From Spirochaetales bacterium (GTDB lineage: Bacteria; Spirochaetota; Spirochaetia; DSM-27196; PWMO01): a DNA stretch of 15,568 nucleotides. Of the stretch, positions 1 through 7,196 are shown in pieces. The notes beneath the pieces are model-generated. The model had not been told where the DNA came from. It did not search any database and saw only the letters and a list, made by a program, of their open reading frames with translations. Numbering within the stretch: the first letter of the stretch is position 1; each line of letters starts with the position of its first letter. The position numbers and the translations under genes were made by a program. The stretch is taken from positions 1 through 15,568 of the forward strand of contig SKLB01000272.1 of the NCBI GenBank assembly GCA_007123465.1, written 5' to 3'.

Positions 1-461
1 AGCAGAAAGAATTCGAACGAGGTGAACTGCAATGCGATCCGTGAAATCAGCGGCGAAATGCTCACCACAAAAAGCATCCCGACAAAGGTGCCGATCGCCG
101 ACGCGGTGGTGGTCAGACCGAGCGCGCGTCCACCCTCCCCTTTACACGCCAGCGGATACCCATCCAGCGACGTAGCTGCGGCGGCCGCGGTGCCGGGGAT
201 GTTGATCAGAATCGCCGAGTACGAACCGCCGTAGACGCCGCCGACGTAGATCCCCAGCAGGGCGATCATCGCCGTCTCGGCGCGCATGCCGTAGGTAAGC
301 GTCGTCAGCAGCGCGACCCCCAGGGTAGCGGTGAGTCCCGGCATGGCCCCGAACAGAATACCGAGAAAGACCGAGCCAAAGAGCAGCAGCAGTCCCAGCG
401 GGTCAAAGACCATCGCCGCCAGGTTGCTGAAGAAGATCCCGAACCGCTCGAGTACAAACAT
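1..461 (-). CDS. tctA: TctA family permease of a tripartite tricarboxylate transporter (N-terminal part)
   Basis: This is the start of the large membrane subunit of a tripartite tricarboxylate transporter (TTT), a cation-coupled carrier that works with a periplasmic binding protein and a small membrane subunit. About 153 residues are visible before the window edge cuts the gene; full TctA proteins are near 500 residues. I translated it from the ATG at 461. The FGAMPGLTATLG segment and the following GGVYGGSYSAILINIPGTAA and LDGYPLA segments are the TctA signature regions, lying in strongly hydrophobic sequence. A GGAGCG ribosome site lies at 465-470, at the edge of the tctB stop codon (tctB ends 471), so the two genes are probably translationally coupled. 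Truncation is only the window boundary. Confidence in the family is high; the substrate is unknown. Confidence 0.93.
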   Translation of the reverse strand, partial: MFVLERFGIFFSNLAAMVFDPLGLLLLFGSVFLGILFGAMPGLTATLGVALLTTLTYGMRAETAMIALLGIYVGGVYGGSYSAILINIPGTAAAAATSLDGYPLACKGEGGRALGLTTTASAIGTFVGMLFVVSISPLISRIALQFTSFEFFL

Positions 462-470
462 CACCGCTCC

Positions 471-1217
471 TTAGCGAATCGAGTAGTAGATGAGATGCAT
501 GATCTCGATGATTCCACCTTCGCGCGGCATCTGCACCCGCAGGAAGTAGCGGAAGACCGGAATCAGGATTAACGGGGTTATGAAGGTCACGATCAGGGCC
601 AGTCGGATCCGGGCTCGGTGTCCGGGGTTGCCGCGAGTCGCGCCGCGCGCGAACAGCACCATCGCGACGAAAAAAAACAGCGCGATAACGTCGGTGGAAT
701 AGGTAAACGAGCGGTTCAGTGAAGCGGCGAGCGGCGTGGCAAACAGCACGATAAACAGAATGCAGCCGCCGGAGTAGAGAATCATGAAGCGCTTCAGGAA
801 AGCGTGATCGTCGAGGTAGTAGGCGGTGACGAAGTAGAACAGCATCAGGATCGTCGCGAGAAAGAAATCGACCCGCGGGATGTAGAGGTAGACGAACGAA
901 ACGAGCCCCAGAAGGATGCCGCCGAAGCGGATCAGCGGTTCGCGATCAGTCTCGGCAAGGTTCTTTAGCGAATGAACCAGAGCGGCGGCACCACCGCTGC
1001 GGATCGCGTGCGCCAGCAACGCTGTTGCCAGCACCAGGATCCCGATGGAAACAATCAGCGGGAACAGCGCCGGAGAGACATACCAGACGTTCTGCACGCC
1101 ACCGAAGGTGTCCCGCATCGGCATCCTGAAGGCTTCCAGCAGCATCCAGGCGCCGAAGCCCAACAAAATCAGACTCGTGACAAAGTCGGCTCTGCGCAGT
1201 TTCTGACCTTGCATCAT
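471..1217 (-). CDS. tctB: TctB family small membrane subunit of the TTT transporter
   Basis: This is the small integral membrane subunit of the TTT carrier, placed between the binding protein tctC and the permease tctA in the usual order. The 248 residues give about seven hydrophobic segments (near 13-30, 49-70, 97-113, 117-135, 143-162, 174-190, 205-228). TctB/DUF1468 proteins are commonly about 150-180 residues with four or five helices, so this one looks long. Family assignment rests on position, hydrophobicity and the N-terminal F-S-L-G-like helix followed by a PALFP loop (SPALFPLIVS), which is typical of TctB. Two ATG codons occur in tandem (1217 and 1214). An AAGGAAA ribosome site at 1228-1234 suits either. 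Confidence 0.8.
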   Translation of the reverse strand: MMQGQKLRRADFVTSLILLGFGAWMLLEAFRMPMRDTFGGVQNVWYVSPALFPLIVSIGILVLATALLAHAIRSGGAAALVHSLKNLAETDREPLIRFGGILLGLVSFVYLYIPRVDFFLATILMLFYFVTAYYLDDHAFLKRFMILYSGGCILFIVLFATPLAASLNRSFTYSTDVIALFFFVAMVLFARGATRGNPGHRARIRLALIVTFITPLILIPVFRYFLRVQMPREGGIIEIMHLIYYSIR

Positions 1218-1297
1218 GATTGATCGATTTCCTTTTCCGGGGCCGGCGCCGGCAGGCTCTGCTTCGCAGCTGTCAGCTCACGTCGGCCAGGAAGTCT

Positions 1298-1322
1298 GCC
1301 GGACGTGCGGCGCACGTCCGGC
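1298..1322 (-). promoter_or_regulatory. Perfect GC-rich stem-loop between tctC and tctB
   Basis: GCCGGACGTGC and its exact reverse complement GCACGTCCGGC flank a 3-base loop, giving an 11-bp perfect stem in the 132-base gap between tctC and tctB. No T-run follows in the direction of transcription, so it is not a classical intrinsic terminator. Inference: it protects the 3' end of the tctC message or lets only part of transcription through, keeping binding protein more abundant than membrane subunits, as is known for other binding-protein operons. Confidence 0.65.
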
Positions 1323-1349
1323 CCGTGAGTAAATCTGCGGGAATTGACG

Positions 1350-2357
1350 TTACGGTCGCGGAATGCCGAGGGTCTGAGGGTTGACGCGTGCCGCACCGAG
1401 CTCCCAGAGCGTCCACGCGAAGTTGGATTCCAGCGCGTTGAAAATAGCCGCTGCCTCGTCGCCGCTGGCGCCGGACAAAACATAGAAGTTGTCTCGCCCG
1501 AAGTTCTTGACCGGCTCGGTCTGCATCGCGGCGTGGAACGCCTCGCGAATCCTCAAGCGCTGGGCTTCGGGTACCTCGCGCGCCATTGCAAAACCTATCG
1601 CCTGCTCGATCGGGAGATGAGCGGTCAGCCCGGGCACGGAATCAAAGGCCGACGGGATGGTCTGATTGCCGAGTGTAAACGCCTGCGGTACCAGCACGCC
1701 GAGCGGCCGCAGTTGTCCGGCACGGATCAGCTGTGCCTGTTCCGCGATCGAAGTGATGACCATCTCGACTTCGCCGGTTATCGCCGCATTCTGTGCCGGA
1801 GCCGATCCGTCGTACGGAATGTAATTCAGGCTGGTCCCGGTACCCTTCTCGAATGCTAGCAGGTTCAGGTGGTGAATCGAACCAGCAGCACTGGCGCTGG
1901 CACGAATCTGGCCGGGACGTGATCTAGCCGCCCCGACAAGGTCCTCGATCGAACGGTGCTGCGAGTTTGCGGGCACCGAAAGCACCAGCGGCGAGCCACC
2001 GATGATATAGTAGTCCCAGACATCGACGCGCTTGTCCCAGCCGCCCTGAACACCTGCGGTGACGATCGATTCCGAGAGCCCGGCGATAGTATAACCATCA
2101 TGCGGGCGGTTATACGCCTCGAGCATACCAACTGATCCACCGACACCGCCAGTGACATTGACCACGTTGATATTGACCCCCAGGGTCTTGGCCATCTCGG
2201 CCATGACGATGCGGTTGGCGGTGTCGGTACCGCCCCCGGCGGACCACACCAGGACGTTGGTGATATCGCGCGACGGGTACTCCCGTTCGCCTGATGCGAA
2301 AACCAGCGACACGCTCAACAGCGCGACAAGAACGACGAGCGTTGCAATCCGTTTCAT
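1350..2357 (-). CDS. tctC: TctC/BUG family periplasmic solute-binding protein of the TTT transporter
   Basis: This is the extracytoplasmic substrate-capturing subunit of the TTT carrier, 335 residues, in the usual size range. A signal peptide covers about residues 1-23: MKR, a hydrophobic core, then VFASG-E. The mature start carries the BUG-family motif V-W-SAGGGTD-TANR near residues 36-49, followed by the GGVGG-GM segment that contacts carboxylate substrates in characterised members. An ATG 33 bases further upstream is in frame, but I chose 2357 because an AAGGAGG ribosome site lies at 2364-2370 and the signal peptide starts cleanly there. A sigma-70 type promoter and a TTGTATACAA palindrome lie upstream. 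Known BUG proteins bind carboxylates, amides or related small molecules; the ligand here is unknown. Confidence 0.93.
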   Translation of the reverse strand: MKRIATLVVLVALLSVSLVFASGEREYPSRDITNVLVWSAGGGTDTANRIVMAEMAKTLGVNINVVNVTGGVGGSVGMLEAYNRPHDGYTIAGLSESIVTAGVQGGWDKRVDVWDYYIIGGSPLVLSVPANSQHRSIEDLVGAARSRPGQIRASASAAGSIHHLNLLAFEKGTGTSLNYIPYDGSAPAQNAAITGEVEMVITSIAEQAQLIRAGQLRPLGVLVPQAFTLGNQTIPSAFDSVPGLTAHLPIEQAIGFAMAREVPEAQRLRIREAFHAAMQTEPVKNFGRDNFYVLSGASGDEAAAIFNALESNFAWTLWELGAARVNPQTLGIPRP

Positions 2358-2403
2358 CGGACGCCTCCTTGACGATTCAACCTCACGCACAATATTTACT
2401 ATA

Positions 2404-2413
2404 TTGTATACAA
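2404..2413. promoter_or_regulatory. TTGTATACAA operator before tctC
   Basis: This perfect 10-bp palindrome lies about 11 bases downstream of the proposed -10 element of tctC, where a bound repressor would block initiation or early elongation. The same 10-mer occurs in three other promoters of this window. The GTATAC core fits the GT-N-AC symmetry known for GntR-family operators, and two GntR genes lie immediately upstream of this promoter. Assignment to either regulator is inference. Confidence 0.8.
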
Positions 2414-2424
2414 GATTGCTGTTT

Positions 2425-2452
2425 ACTTTAGCACAATCTCTGTAGTTGTCAA
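2425..2452 (-). promoter_or_regulatory. Predicted tctC promoter
   Basis: On the minus strand TTGACA (2447-2452) is separated by 16 bases from TAAAGT (2425-2430), a perfect -35 box and a fair -10 box. A run of seven A on the same strand (2455-2461) sits two bases upstream of the -35 box and could act as an UP element. The arrangement copies that of the dctP promoter (TTGACA, 16 bases, TAGAGT). Confidence 0.65.
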
Positions 2453-2488
2453 GCTTTTTTTCTCAGAATCAGCAGTTTGGAATCGGTC

Positions 2489-3130
2489 TCAGTCCTGACA
2501 GTTCTCGACCAGCACGTTGCGGGATCGTAGATGGTGTTCGGTCATGAGTTGGGCGGCCAGCTTGGCGTCTCTCTCGCGTATCGCTGCGATTATCGCGCGA
2601 TGTTCGCCGATCGTCTCTTCGGGCGGACGAATCAGGCCCTTCGTTGCGGCTCGCACGATGTAGCCAAACTCCTCGTTCATCTGCTGTATCATCGTGTTGC
2701 CCGAGTAACGGATCAGCGCCGAGTGAAACTCTCGGTCGGTTTTCTCATACGCACGATATGCCTCATCGGAAAGCGGAAACTGTACGTCAGAGAAGAACAG
2801 GGTCAGCTGCTCGACTTCTGCGTCGGTTGCGGTTTCAACGGCCAGCCGGGTGGCCATACTCTCAACTGCGCCCCTGGCCGCGAAAAGATCAACCAGTTCT
2901 TTGCAGGAATACACTCGCACATAGTATCCCCGCCGTTTGCGCTGCTCGATGTACCTCTGACCCGCGAGCCTACTCAGGGCGCCGTTGATCGGCGTCTGGC
3001 TTACGCCCAGCAGGCTTTCGAGCTCCTTCTTGTTGATCTTGGCGCCGGGCTTCAAAGCACCATCTTGAATCATGAGTTTGATCGCTTCGTAAACGTGGTC
3101 CGCCAGGATGCGGCTCTCGATCAGCCCCAT
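2489..3130 (-). CDS. FCD-domain GntR family transcriptional regulator (downstream copy)
   Basis: This is a ligand-responsive DNA-binding protein of 213 residues: an N-terminal winged helix-turn-helix (about 8-75, ending in the wing RRGYYV) and a C-terminal all-helical FCD domain. The FCD metal/ligand site is visible as D132 and H136 (TDREFH), H177 (GEHRAI) and H199 or H200. The recognition helix reads GVSQTPINGAL, so the two arginines of the usual SRTPVREAL helix are replaced by Gln45 and Asn49. In E. coli FadR the equivalent Arg45 and Arg49 contact DNA. It starts four bases after the stop of the neighbouring GntR gene, with only a weak ribosome site, which suggests translational coupling. 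The likely target is the local TTGTATACAA sites, alone or with its paralogue (inference). Confidence 0.9.
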   Translation of the reverse strand: MGLIESRILADHVYEAIKLMIQDGALKPGAKINKKELESLLGVSQTPINGALSRLAGQRYIEQRKRRGYYVRVYSCKELVDLFAARGAVESMATRLAVETATDAEVEQLTLFFSDVQFPLSDEAYRAYEKTDREFHSALIRYSGNTMIQQMNEEFGYIVRAATKGLIRPPEETIGEHRAIIAAIRERDAKLAAQLMTEHHLRSRNVLVENCQD

Positions 3131-3134
3131 ACGC

Positions 3135-3794
3135 TCAGGTTCTCGCAGCCCCGTTCACCACAGCGGAATGCAGCAACGTTGCCCGCGATGTGAACAAGTG
3201 ATGGTACATCTGCTCTTCTGAAAAATCCGCATCGCGCGAACCTACCGCAGCAACGATGCTTCGATGCTGCGCCAGACTCTCAGCTGGATCCTTCAGGAGC
3301 CCTTGAATGTTGGCAATCAGAATTATGTTGTTTGAAGAGATGATACTGTGCAGGAACGTATTGCGGCTCATCCGCATCAGTAACATATGAAAATCGTAGT
3401 CGTGTTCCTTGATCTGCCCGGGATCACCAGTAGCTATGACTTGCTGGTAGCGGTCGGTTATCTGCTTCAGTTCTTCAATCTCTCCGTCTGTAGCCTGCTC
3501 CGCTGCGCCGCGGGCGCCAAGCGGCTCGAGCCGCAGCCGTATGTCGTAGATATTGATTAGCTCCTGGTGCGTGTAGGATCTAACGAAGCTGCCTCGCCGA
3601 GGGATAGTCTCAACCAGCATCTCGCGCTCCAGTTTCGAAAGTGCCGAAAGCAGAGGCGTACGCGACACGCCGAGACGCTCAGCCAGCTCGTCTTGAGCAA
3701 GACGCTGACCGCACTTGAGCACCCCCTGGAGAATCATCTGCTTGAGCAGCTTGTGCACCCGCTGCGCGAGGTCTTCATACTCCACTTTGTACAT
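3135..3794 (-). CDS. FCD-domain GntR family transcriptional regulator (upstream copy)
   Basis: This is a second GntR/FCD regulator, 219 residues, similar in layout to its neighbour: winged helix-turn-helix at about 8-75 (wing RRGSFV) and an FCD domain behind it. Metal/ligand residues appear as D132 or D134, H136 (DFHMLL), H177 (AQHRSI) and H198 or H199. The recognition helix GVSRTPLLSAL keeps Arg45 but has Leu at position 49. It lies 15 bases downstream of the BKACE gene with no promoter of its own that I can see, so it is probably transcribed with the TRAP operon and is therefore under the control it exerts. The two copies look like a divergent duplication; ligands are probably acidic metabolites of the pathway (inference). 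Confidence 0.9.
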   Translation of the reverse strand: MYKVEYEDLAQRVHKLLKQMILQGVLKCGQRLAQDELAERLGVSRTPLLSALSKLEREMLVETIPRRGSFVRSYTHQELINIYDIRLRLEPLGARGAAEQATDGEIEELKQITDRYQQVIATGDPGQIKEHDYDFHMLLMRMSRNTFLHSIISSNNIILIANIQGLLKDPAESLAQHRSIVAAVGSRDADFSEEQMYHHLFTSRATLLHSAVVNGAART

Positions 3795-3809
3795 GTTACT
3801 TACGTGCCA

Positions 3810-4694
3810 CTATATGCGTCCTTGGCTTGGCGGGTCAAGAACGCTATCGTCGCCTCGAAGCTGCAGCAGCTCGCGGGCTTCTGCCGGCGTTGCAACCTCC
3901 TTGCCGGCCATGCGGATAAGGCGGACAAGATTGCTCACCAATTCTGCGTTCGATCGAGCCGGAACATGTCGTTTCACGTAGCAACCATCTTCAAATCCAA
4001 CGCGCAGTACGCGGGCACCTAGACCGAGTGCAGCGGCCACCAGCGACAGATCGACCATTCCCTCGTGCACCAGGCCCCATTCGGCGTTCTCGGGCAACAA
4101 GTCCACCAGGAAGAACAGATTGCGCGCGTCTGAGGAGATTGAACCCGCAAAACCGAGGCAGAAGTTGTAGTGCAGCGGATCTGTAAGCACTCCTTCATCG
4201 CGCAGTTGCAGTGCGGTGGTTATCATGCTTGGGTTGAAAACTTCCAGCTCGGGAACCACGCTGTGCTCACGCATGCGCTGTGCCCAGAAACGAATGTCGG
4301 GCACGGTGTTGATGTAAACCGATTCACCAAAATTGACCGAGCCCATGTTCAGGCTGCCCATGGAAACTCGTGGCTCATTGAGCGAGACGCACCGTTCCTC
4401 GAGCGAAAGATCGGAAACCCCACCAGTGGATCCGTTGATGATGAGATCGGTATCGGCGCAGATCCGATCAAGCGTGTCGGTGAACCAGTCGAGCTTGGCC
4501 ACCTGCTGCCCCTGGTCGTTGCGCACGTGCAGGTGAACGATTGAGGCGCCTTCATTCCAGCAGCGGATGGACTCTTCTGCAACCTGCTGCGGAGTAAGCG
4601 GATTCTCAGTCTGCGCCGGCATTAAGTTACCCACGTGACGTACCGGCGCAACAGCAACAACGACCTTATCTTTGGCGTACATGGGGCCACTCAT
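3810..4694 (-). CDS. BKACE family (DUF849) beta-keto acid cleavage enzyme
   Basis: BKACE enzymes are zinc-dependent TIM-barrel proteins that condense a beta-keto acid with acetyl-CoA and split the product to acetoacetate and a new acyl-CoA. The 294 residues match the family size. The zinc ligands of the founding enzyme Kce (His46, His48, Glu230) appear as H54 and H56 in VHLHVR and E235 in GFED. The catalytic Arg226/Asp231 pair appears as R231 and D236, and the NGSTGG motif (87-92) is present. The ATG overlaps the cupin stop codon (ATGA), with a GAGGAA ribosome site upstream, so this start is well supported. The substrate is not readable: BKACE members range from keto-adipate to dehydrocarnitine. 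Its place between a sugar isomerase and regulators suggests a keto acid derived from the imported compound. Confidence 0.9.
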   Translation of the reverse strand: MSGPMYAKDKVVVAVAPVRHVGNLMPAQTENPLTPQQVAEESIRCWNEGASIVHLHVRNDQGQQVAKLDWFTDTLDRICADTDLIINGSTGGVSDLSLEERCVSLNEPRVSMGSLNMGSVNFGESVYINTVPDIRFWAQRMREHSVVPELEVFNPSMITTALQLRDEGVLTDPLHYNFCLGFAGSISSDARNLFFLVDLLPENAEWGLVHEGMVDLSLVAAALGLGARVLRVGFEDGCYVKRHVPARSNAELVSNLVRLIRMAGKEVATPAEARELLQLRGDDSVLDPPSQGRI

Positions 4695-5245
4695 GGTGCG
4701 CTTTCCTCGGCCACCAGCGTCTGGCGCCTGACATCCGGGTCAGTGAAGCAATCGAGATTATCCCTCGCGACGGTCGAGAAGCTGAACACTACGGCACCGT
4801 GGGAGCCGGCCTGGAACCAGTGTTTCTCACCGGGTCTGCAGGTCAACTGTTCGCCGGACCGTAACACAATCTCGTGGCGGACGCTGTAGTTCTGCTCCTT
4901 ACCCTGTGGAACACTGCCGTGCCGGAGGGTGTTGGGGCCTTCGACGTAGCAGTAGATGTCTCCGAACAGATGCCGTATGGTCTCTTCCTTGCCCGGATCT
5001 TCACCTACCGGAGGATGCCAGTGTTCCGGTACGGTCTGGTGAGGCATCAACGCCAGAAGCTTGACGGCCAACCGTGCGGTCTGCACCAGGGTTAATATCT
5101 GCGCACCTTCAACTTCGAGGTTACTCAACCCGAAATCTGCAACTTCAATCGATATCTGCTCGTCCGCGGTGAGCGGAATTCTCGCCGTGTGGAACAGCTC
5201 TTTGGCTTGAGCCTGCGCCTGCTCTTGTTGTGTCCGTGTAATCAC
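4691..5245 (-). CDS. Cupin of the D-lyxose ketol-isomerase family
   Basis: This is a small cytoplasmic cupin, 184 residues, of the type that interconverts D-lyxose with D-xylulose (and mannose with fructose) without phosphorylation; B. subtilis YdaE is the reference I recall. Visible motifs are PEHWHPPV (73-80, metal ligands H75 and H77), GKEET (85-89, a metal Glu), YVEG (100-103), HEI-L-GEQ, KHWFQAG (141-147, H142) and a C-terminal FTDPDVRR. It starts with GTG at 5245, overlapping the dctQ stop codon (GTGA), with AGGAAGA upstream. Tight coupling to the TRAP genes implies that it acts on the imported compound or an early product. Exact sugar specificity cannot be deduced. Confidence 0.85.
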   Translation of the reverse strand: MITRTQQEQAQAQAKELFHTARIPLTADEQISIEVADFGLSNLEVEGAQILTLVQTARLAVKLLALMPHQTVPEHWHPPVGEDPGKEETIRHLFGDIYCYVEGPNTLRHGSVPQGKEQNYSVRHEIVLRSGEQLTCRPGEKHWFQAGSHGAVVFSFSTVARDNLDCFTDPDVRRQTLVAEESAP

Positions 5246-5793
5246 GCCGAATCTTCCTGGGCGGTCGGTACACCGAGAAGCCCGATAATCTCGCGAAAGA
5301 TTACCCCCAGAGTCTGCAGTACCATCAATACACCGCCGGTCGTAAGCGAGAGTCTGGGAAGAAAAAAGTCGAACGTCCCGCTCGGCGTTATTTCCCCGCT
5401 GCCCATCGCTGCGAACTGATACCCGTACACCACCAGGTAATACAGATAGAACAACATGATCAGGTGGACCACAATTGAAAGGACACGGCGTGCCGCAAGG
5501 CGCTGAATCCGATCAAGAAGAAACGATACCCGCACGTGGCGATCGGTCCGAATACAGGCGCTGCTACCCCACAGCGTCAGGTAGGCAAGCAGGAATCCAG
5601 CTAACTCCTCCAGCCATATCATCGGGATCCGCACCAGGTAACGCATCGCCACCTGAAGATTCAGCAGCGCAAAGAGAACCACAAAGATGATCACAATGGC
5701 TACCTGAACCACTCTGTCCACCGCACCAGTAATCTGATCGAACGTGTGAAACGACTGTCTGATTGCATCCATACTGTGACCTTTCGCTGTCAT
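5242..5793 (-). CDS. dctQ: TRAP transporter small permease, DctQ family
   Basis: This is the small membrane subunit of a TRAP carrier, which uses a sodium gradient and a periplasmic binding protein to import organic acids. From the ATG at 5793 it has 183 residues and four predicted membrane helices (about 29-50, 63-80, 104-124, 147-170). The WLEE motif (60-63) at the start of helix 2 is typical of DctQ. I chose 5793 because this ATG overlaps the dctM stop codon, like the other junctions in the operon. An ATG at 5772 with AAAGG upstream is a reasonable alternative, and further in-frame sequence upstream lies inside dctM. The order dctP-dctM-dctQ is less usual than P-Q-M. Confidence 0.87.
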   Translation of the reverse strand: MTAKGHSMDAIRQSFHTFDQITGAVDRVVQVAIVIIFVVLFALLNLQVAMRYLVRIPMIWLEELAGFLLAYLTLWGSSACIRTDRHVRVSFLLDRIQRLAARRVLSIVVHLIMLFYLYYLVVYGYQFAAMGSGEITPSGTFDFFLPRLSLTTGGVLMVLQTLGVIFREIIGLLGVPTAQEDSA

Positions 5794-7082
5794 AGTCTCA
5801 TTCCAAGTGACCGCGGAAGAACCTCCGAAAGCTGCGGCACCGCGAGTACCAGCACTGCGATCACTATCAGCCCGACAATGTAGGGCCACCCGCGGCGTGT
5901 CAGCCCCTCGACCGAGAGATTCCCAATCAGAGCCGTAGTCAGAAGGGTACCCCCAACCGGCGGAGTGAGGTGTCCAACTCCCAGAGCCATGATGATGCTC
6001 ATTCCCGCGTGAACCGAACTGAACCCGAAGTGGGTTATGAGAATCGGTGCGACGATCGGCGTGAACAAGAGCACGTTGGTTGTCCGGTCCACAAACATAC
6101 CAGCAATAACTAGTGTTACAAGAATCAGTCCTAACAGAACCACCGGATTGCTGGAAAACCCAAGGATTCCCGTCATCACCCTGTCAGGAATATTGCGCCG
6201 TGCAACAACGTATGAGAACGCCCGAGCCAAGCCTGCCAGGATGACAATCGCTGCGGTAGTGCGGGCGCTCGACAAGAAGACGTCGAACAGCTCCCGGACC
6301 TTGACCGTTCTGTATACAAAGACAGCCACCACTAACGCGTACAACGCGGCAACCGCCGACGCCTCGGTTGCAGTGAAAACCCCGCCGAGAATTCCGCCAA
6401 TAATAATCGCCGGCATTGCCAAAGGAATCAGCGCTTGCCTGAAGGCGTAGAACACCTCCTTCAGCGAAGCCCGCGGGTTAGACGGATAGCGGTGATACTT
6501 GCAGATAGCGTAGGTCGTCAGCATCTGAGACAACGCGAGCACCAGACCGATGGTAAGTCCGGCTGCAAAAAGGCTGCTGATCGAGACACCAAACGTAGCC
6601 CCGTACACAACCATTACGATACTGGGCGGCAAGAGAGGCGAAAGTACCGCCGATGCAGCGGTAAGCGCTCCGGCAAAGTCCCTGTCGTAGCCTTCCTTTT
6701 CCATTGCCGGAATCAGTACAGTTCCGATTGCCGCTACATCGGCATGGGCTGAACCCGAGATTCCGGCGAAGAATAGACTGACCAGTACATTGACCTGGGC
6801 TAGACCGCCGACAAAGTGCCCAACAACAGAGCTGGCAAGCTTGATAAGCCTGTCGGTTATGCCGCCACGAGTCATCAAGTTCCCTGCCAGCATGAACATC
6901 GGCACCGCGAGAAACGAAAAGCTGGTCAGACCGCGGAATGTCTGCTGAAAAAGCACAACAAGCACCCCAAGTCTGCCGGTGTCAAAATAGTGAACGAGCG
7001 TTGAAATACCAAGTGCGGCAAAAACAGGAAAACTCAATAGGATAAGCAGTACAAGAATTATCAGCATCAAGGCAACAGTCAC
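5790..7082 (-). CDS. dctM: TRAP transporter large permease, DctM family
   Basis: This is the large transport subunit of the TRAP carrier, 430 residues, the usual length for DctM. It is almost wholly hydrophobic, with repeated helices and re-entrant segments. The family features LAVPMFMLAGNLM (about 58-70), FAGISGSAHADVAAIG (about 105-120) and LSPLLPPSIVMVVYG (about 147-161) are easy to see. The start is GTG at 7082 with TAGGT upstream; an ATG five codons later has no ribosome site. The gene follows dctP after 114 bases that contain a strong hairpin, and its stop overlaps the dctQ start. Confidence 0.95.
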   Translation of the reverse strand: MTVALMLIILVLLILLSFPVFAALGISTLVHYFDTGRLGVLVVLFQQTFRGLTSFSFLAVPMFMLAGNLMTRGGITDRLIKLASSVVGHFVGGLAQVNVLVSLFFAGISGSAHADVAAIGTVLIPAMEKEGYDRDFAGALTAASAVLSPLLPPSIVMVVYGATFGVSISSLFAAGLTIGLVLALSQMLTTYAICKYHRYPSNPRASLKEVFYAFRQALIPLAMPAIIIGGILGGVFTATEASAVAALYALVVAVFVYRTVKVRELFDVFLSSARTTAAIVILAGLARAFSYVVARRNIPDRVMTGILGFSSNPVVLLGLILVTLVIAGMFVDRTTNVLLFTPIVAPILITHFGFSSVHAGMSIIMALGVGHLTPPVGGTLLTTALIGNLSVEGLTRRGWPYIVGLIVIAVLVLAVPQLSEVLPRSLGMRL

Positions 7083-7116
7083 AGCATTTACCTATTCGTT
7101 CTTGTGAGGCCAACGC

Positions 7117-7144
7117 ACCCGGAGGTTGCTCACAACCTCCGGGT
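7117..7144 (-). promoter_or_regulatory. Perfect stem-loop between dctP and dctM
   Basis: ACCCGGAGGTTG and its exact complement CAACCTCCGGGT enclose a 4-base loop: a perfect 12-bp stem in the dctP-dctM gap. There is no T-run on the transcribed side, so I do not call it a terminator. It mirrors the hairpin after tctC. Inference: it stabilises the dctP message or reduces read-through so that binding protein exceeds the membrane subunits. Confidence 0.68.
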
Positions 7145-7196
7145 ACCCCAAATAATCGGATTGATTCAGAATACGCTCGGCAACGGAAACTACATG

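Noticed and set aside
2451..2461. T-run near the end of the first GntR gene as a terminator
   Set aside because: The run is on the plus strand, where no gene ends; on the transcribed strand it is an A tract without a preceding stem, better seen as an UP element of the tctC promoter.
2531..3193. Long open frame on the plus strand opposite the GntR genes
   Set aside because: It has no recognisable domain and is antisense to two clear regulators with full motifs; it is a by-product of GC-rich coding sequence.
6310..6319. A near-copy of the operator (CTGTATACAA) inside dctM
   Set aside because: It has one mismatch, lies in the middle of coding sequence and encodes ordinary codons of a Val-Tyr-Arg stretch. 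No promoter is near, so chance is the simplest explanation.
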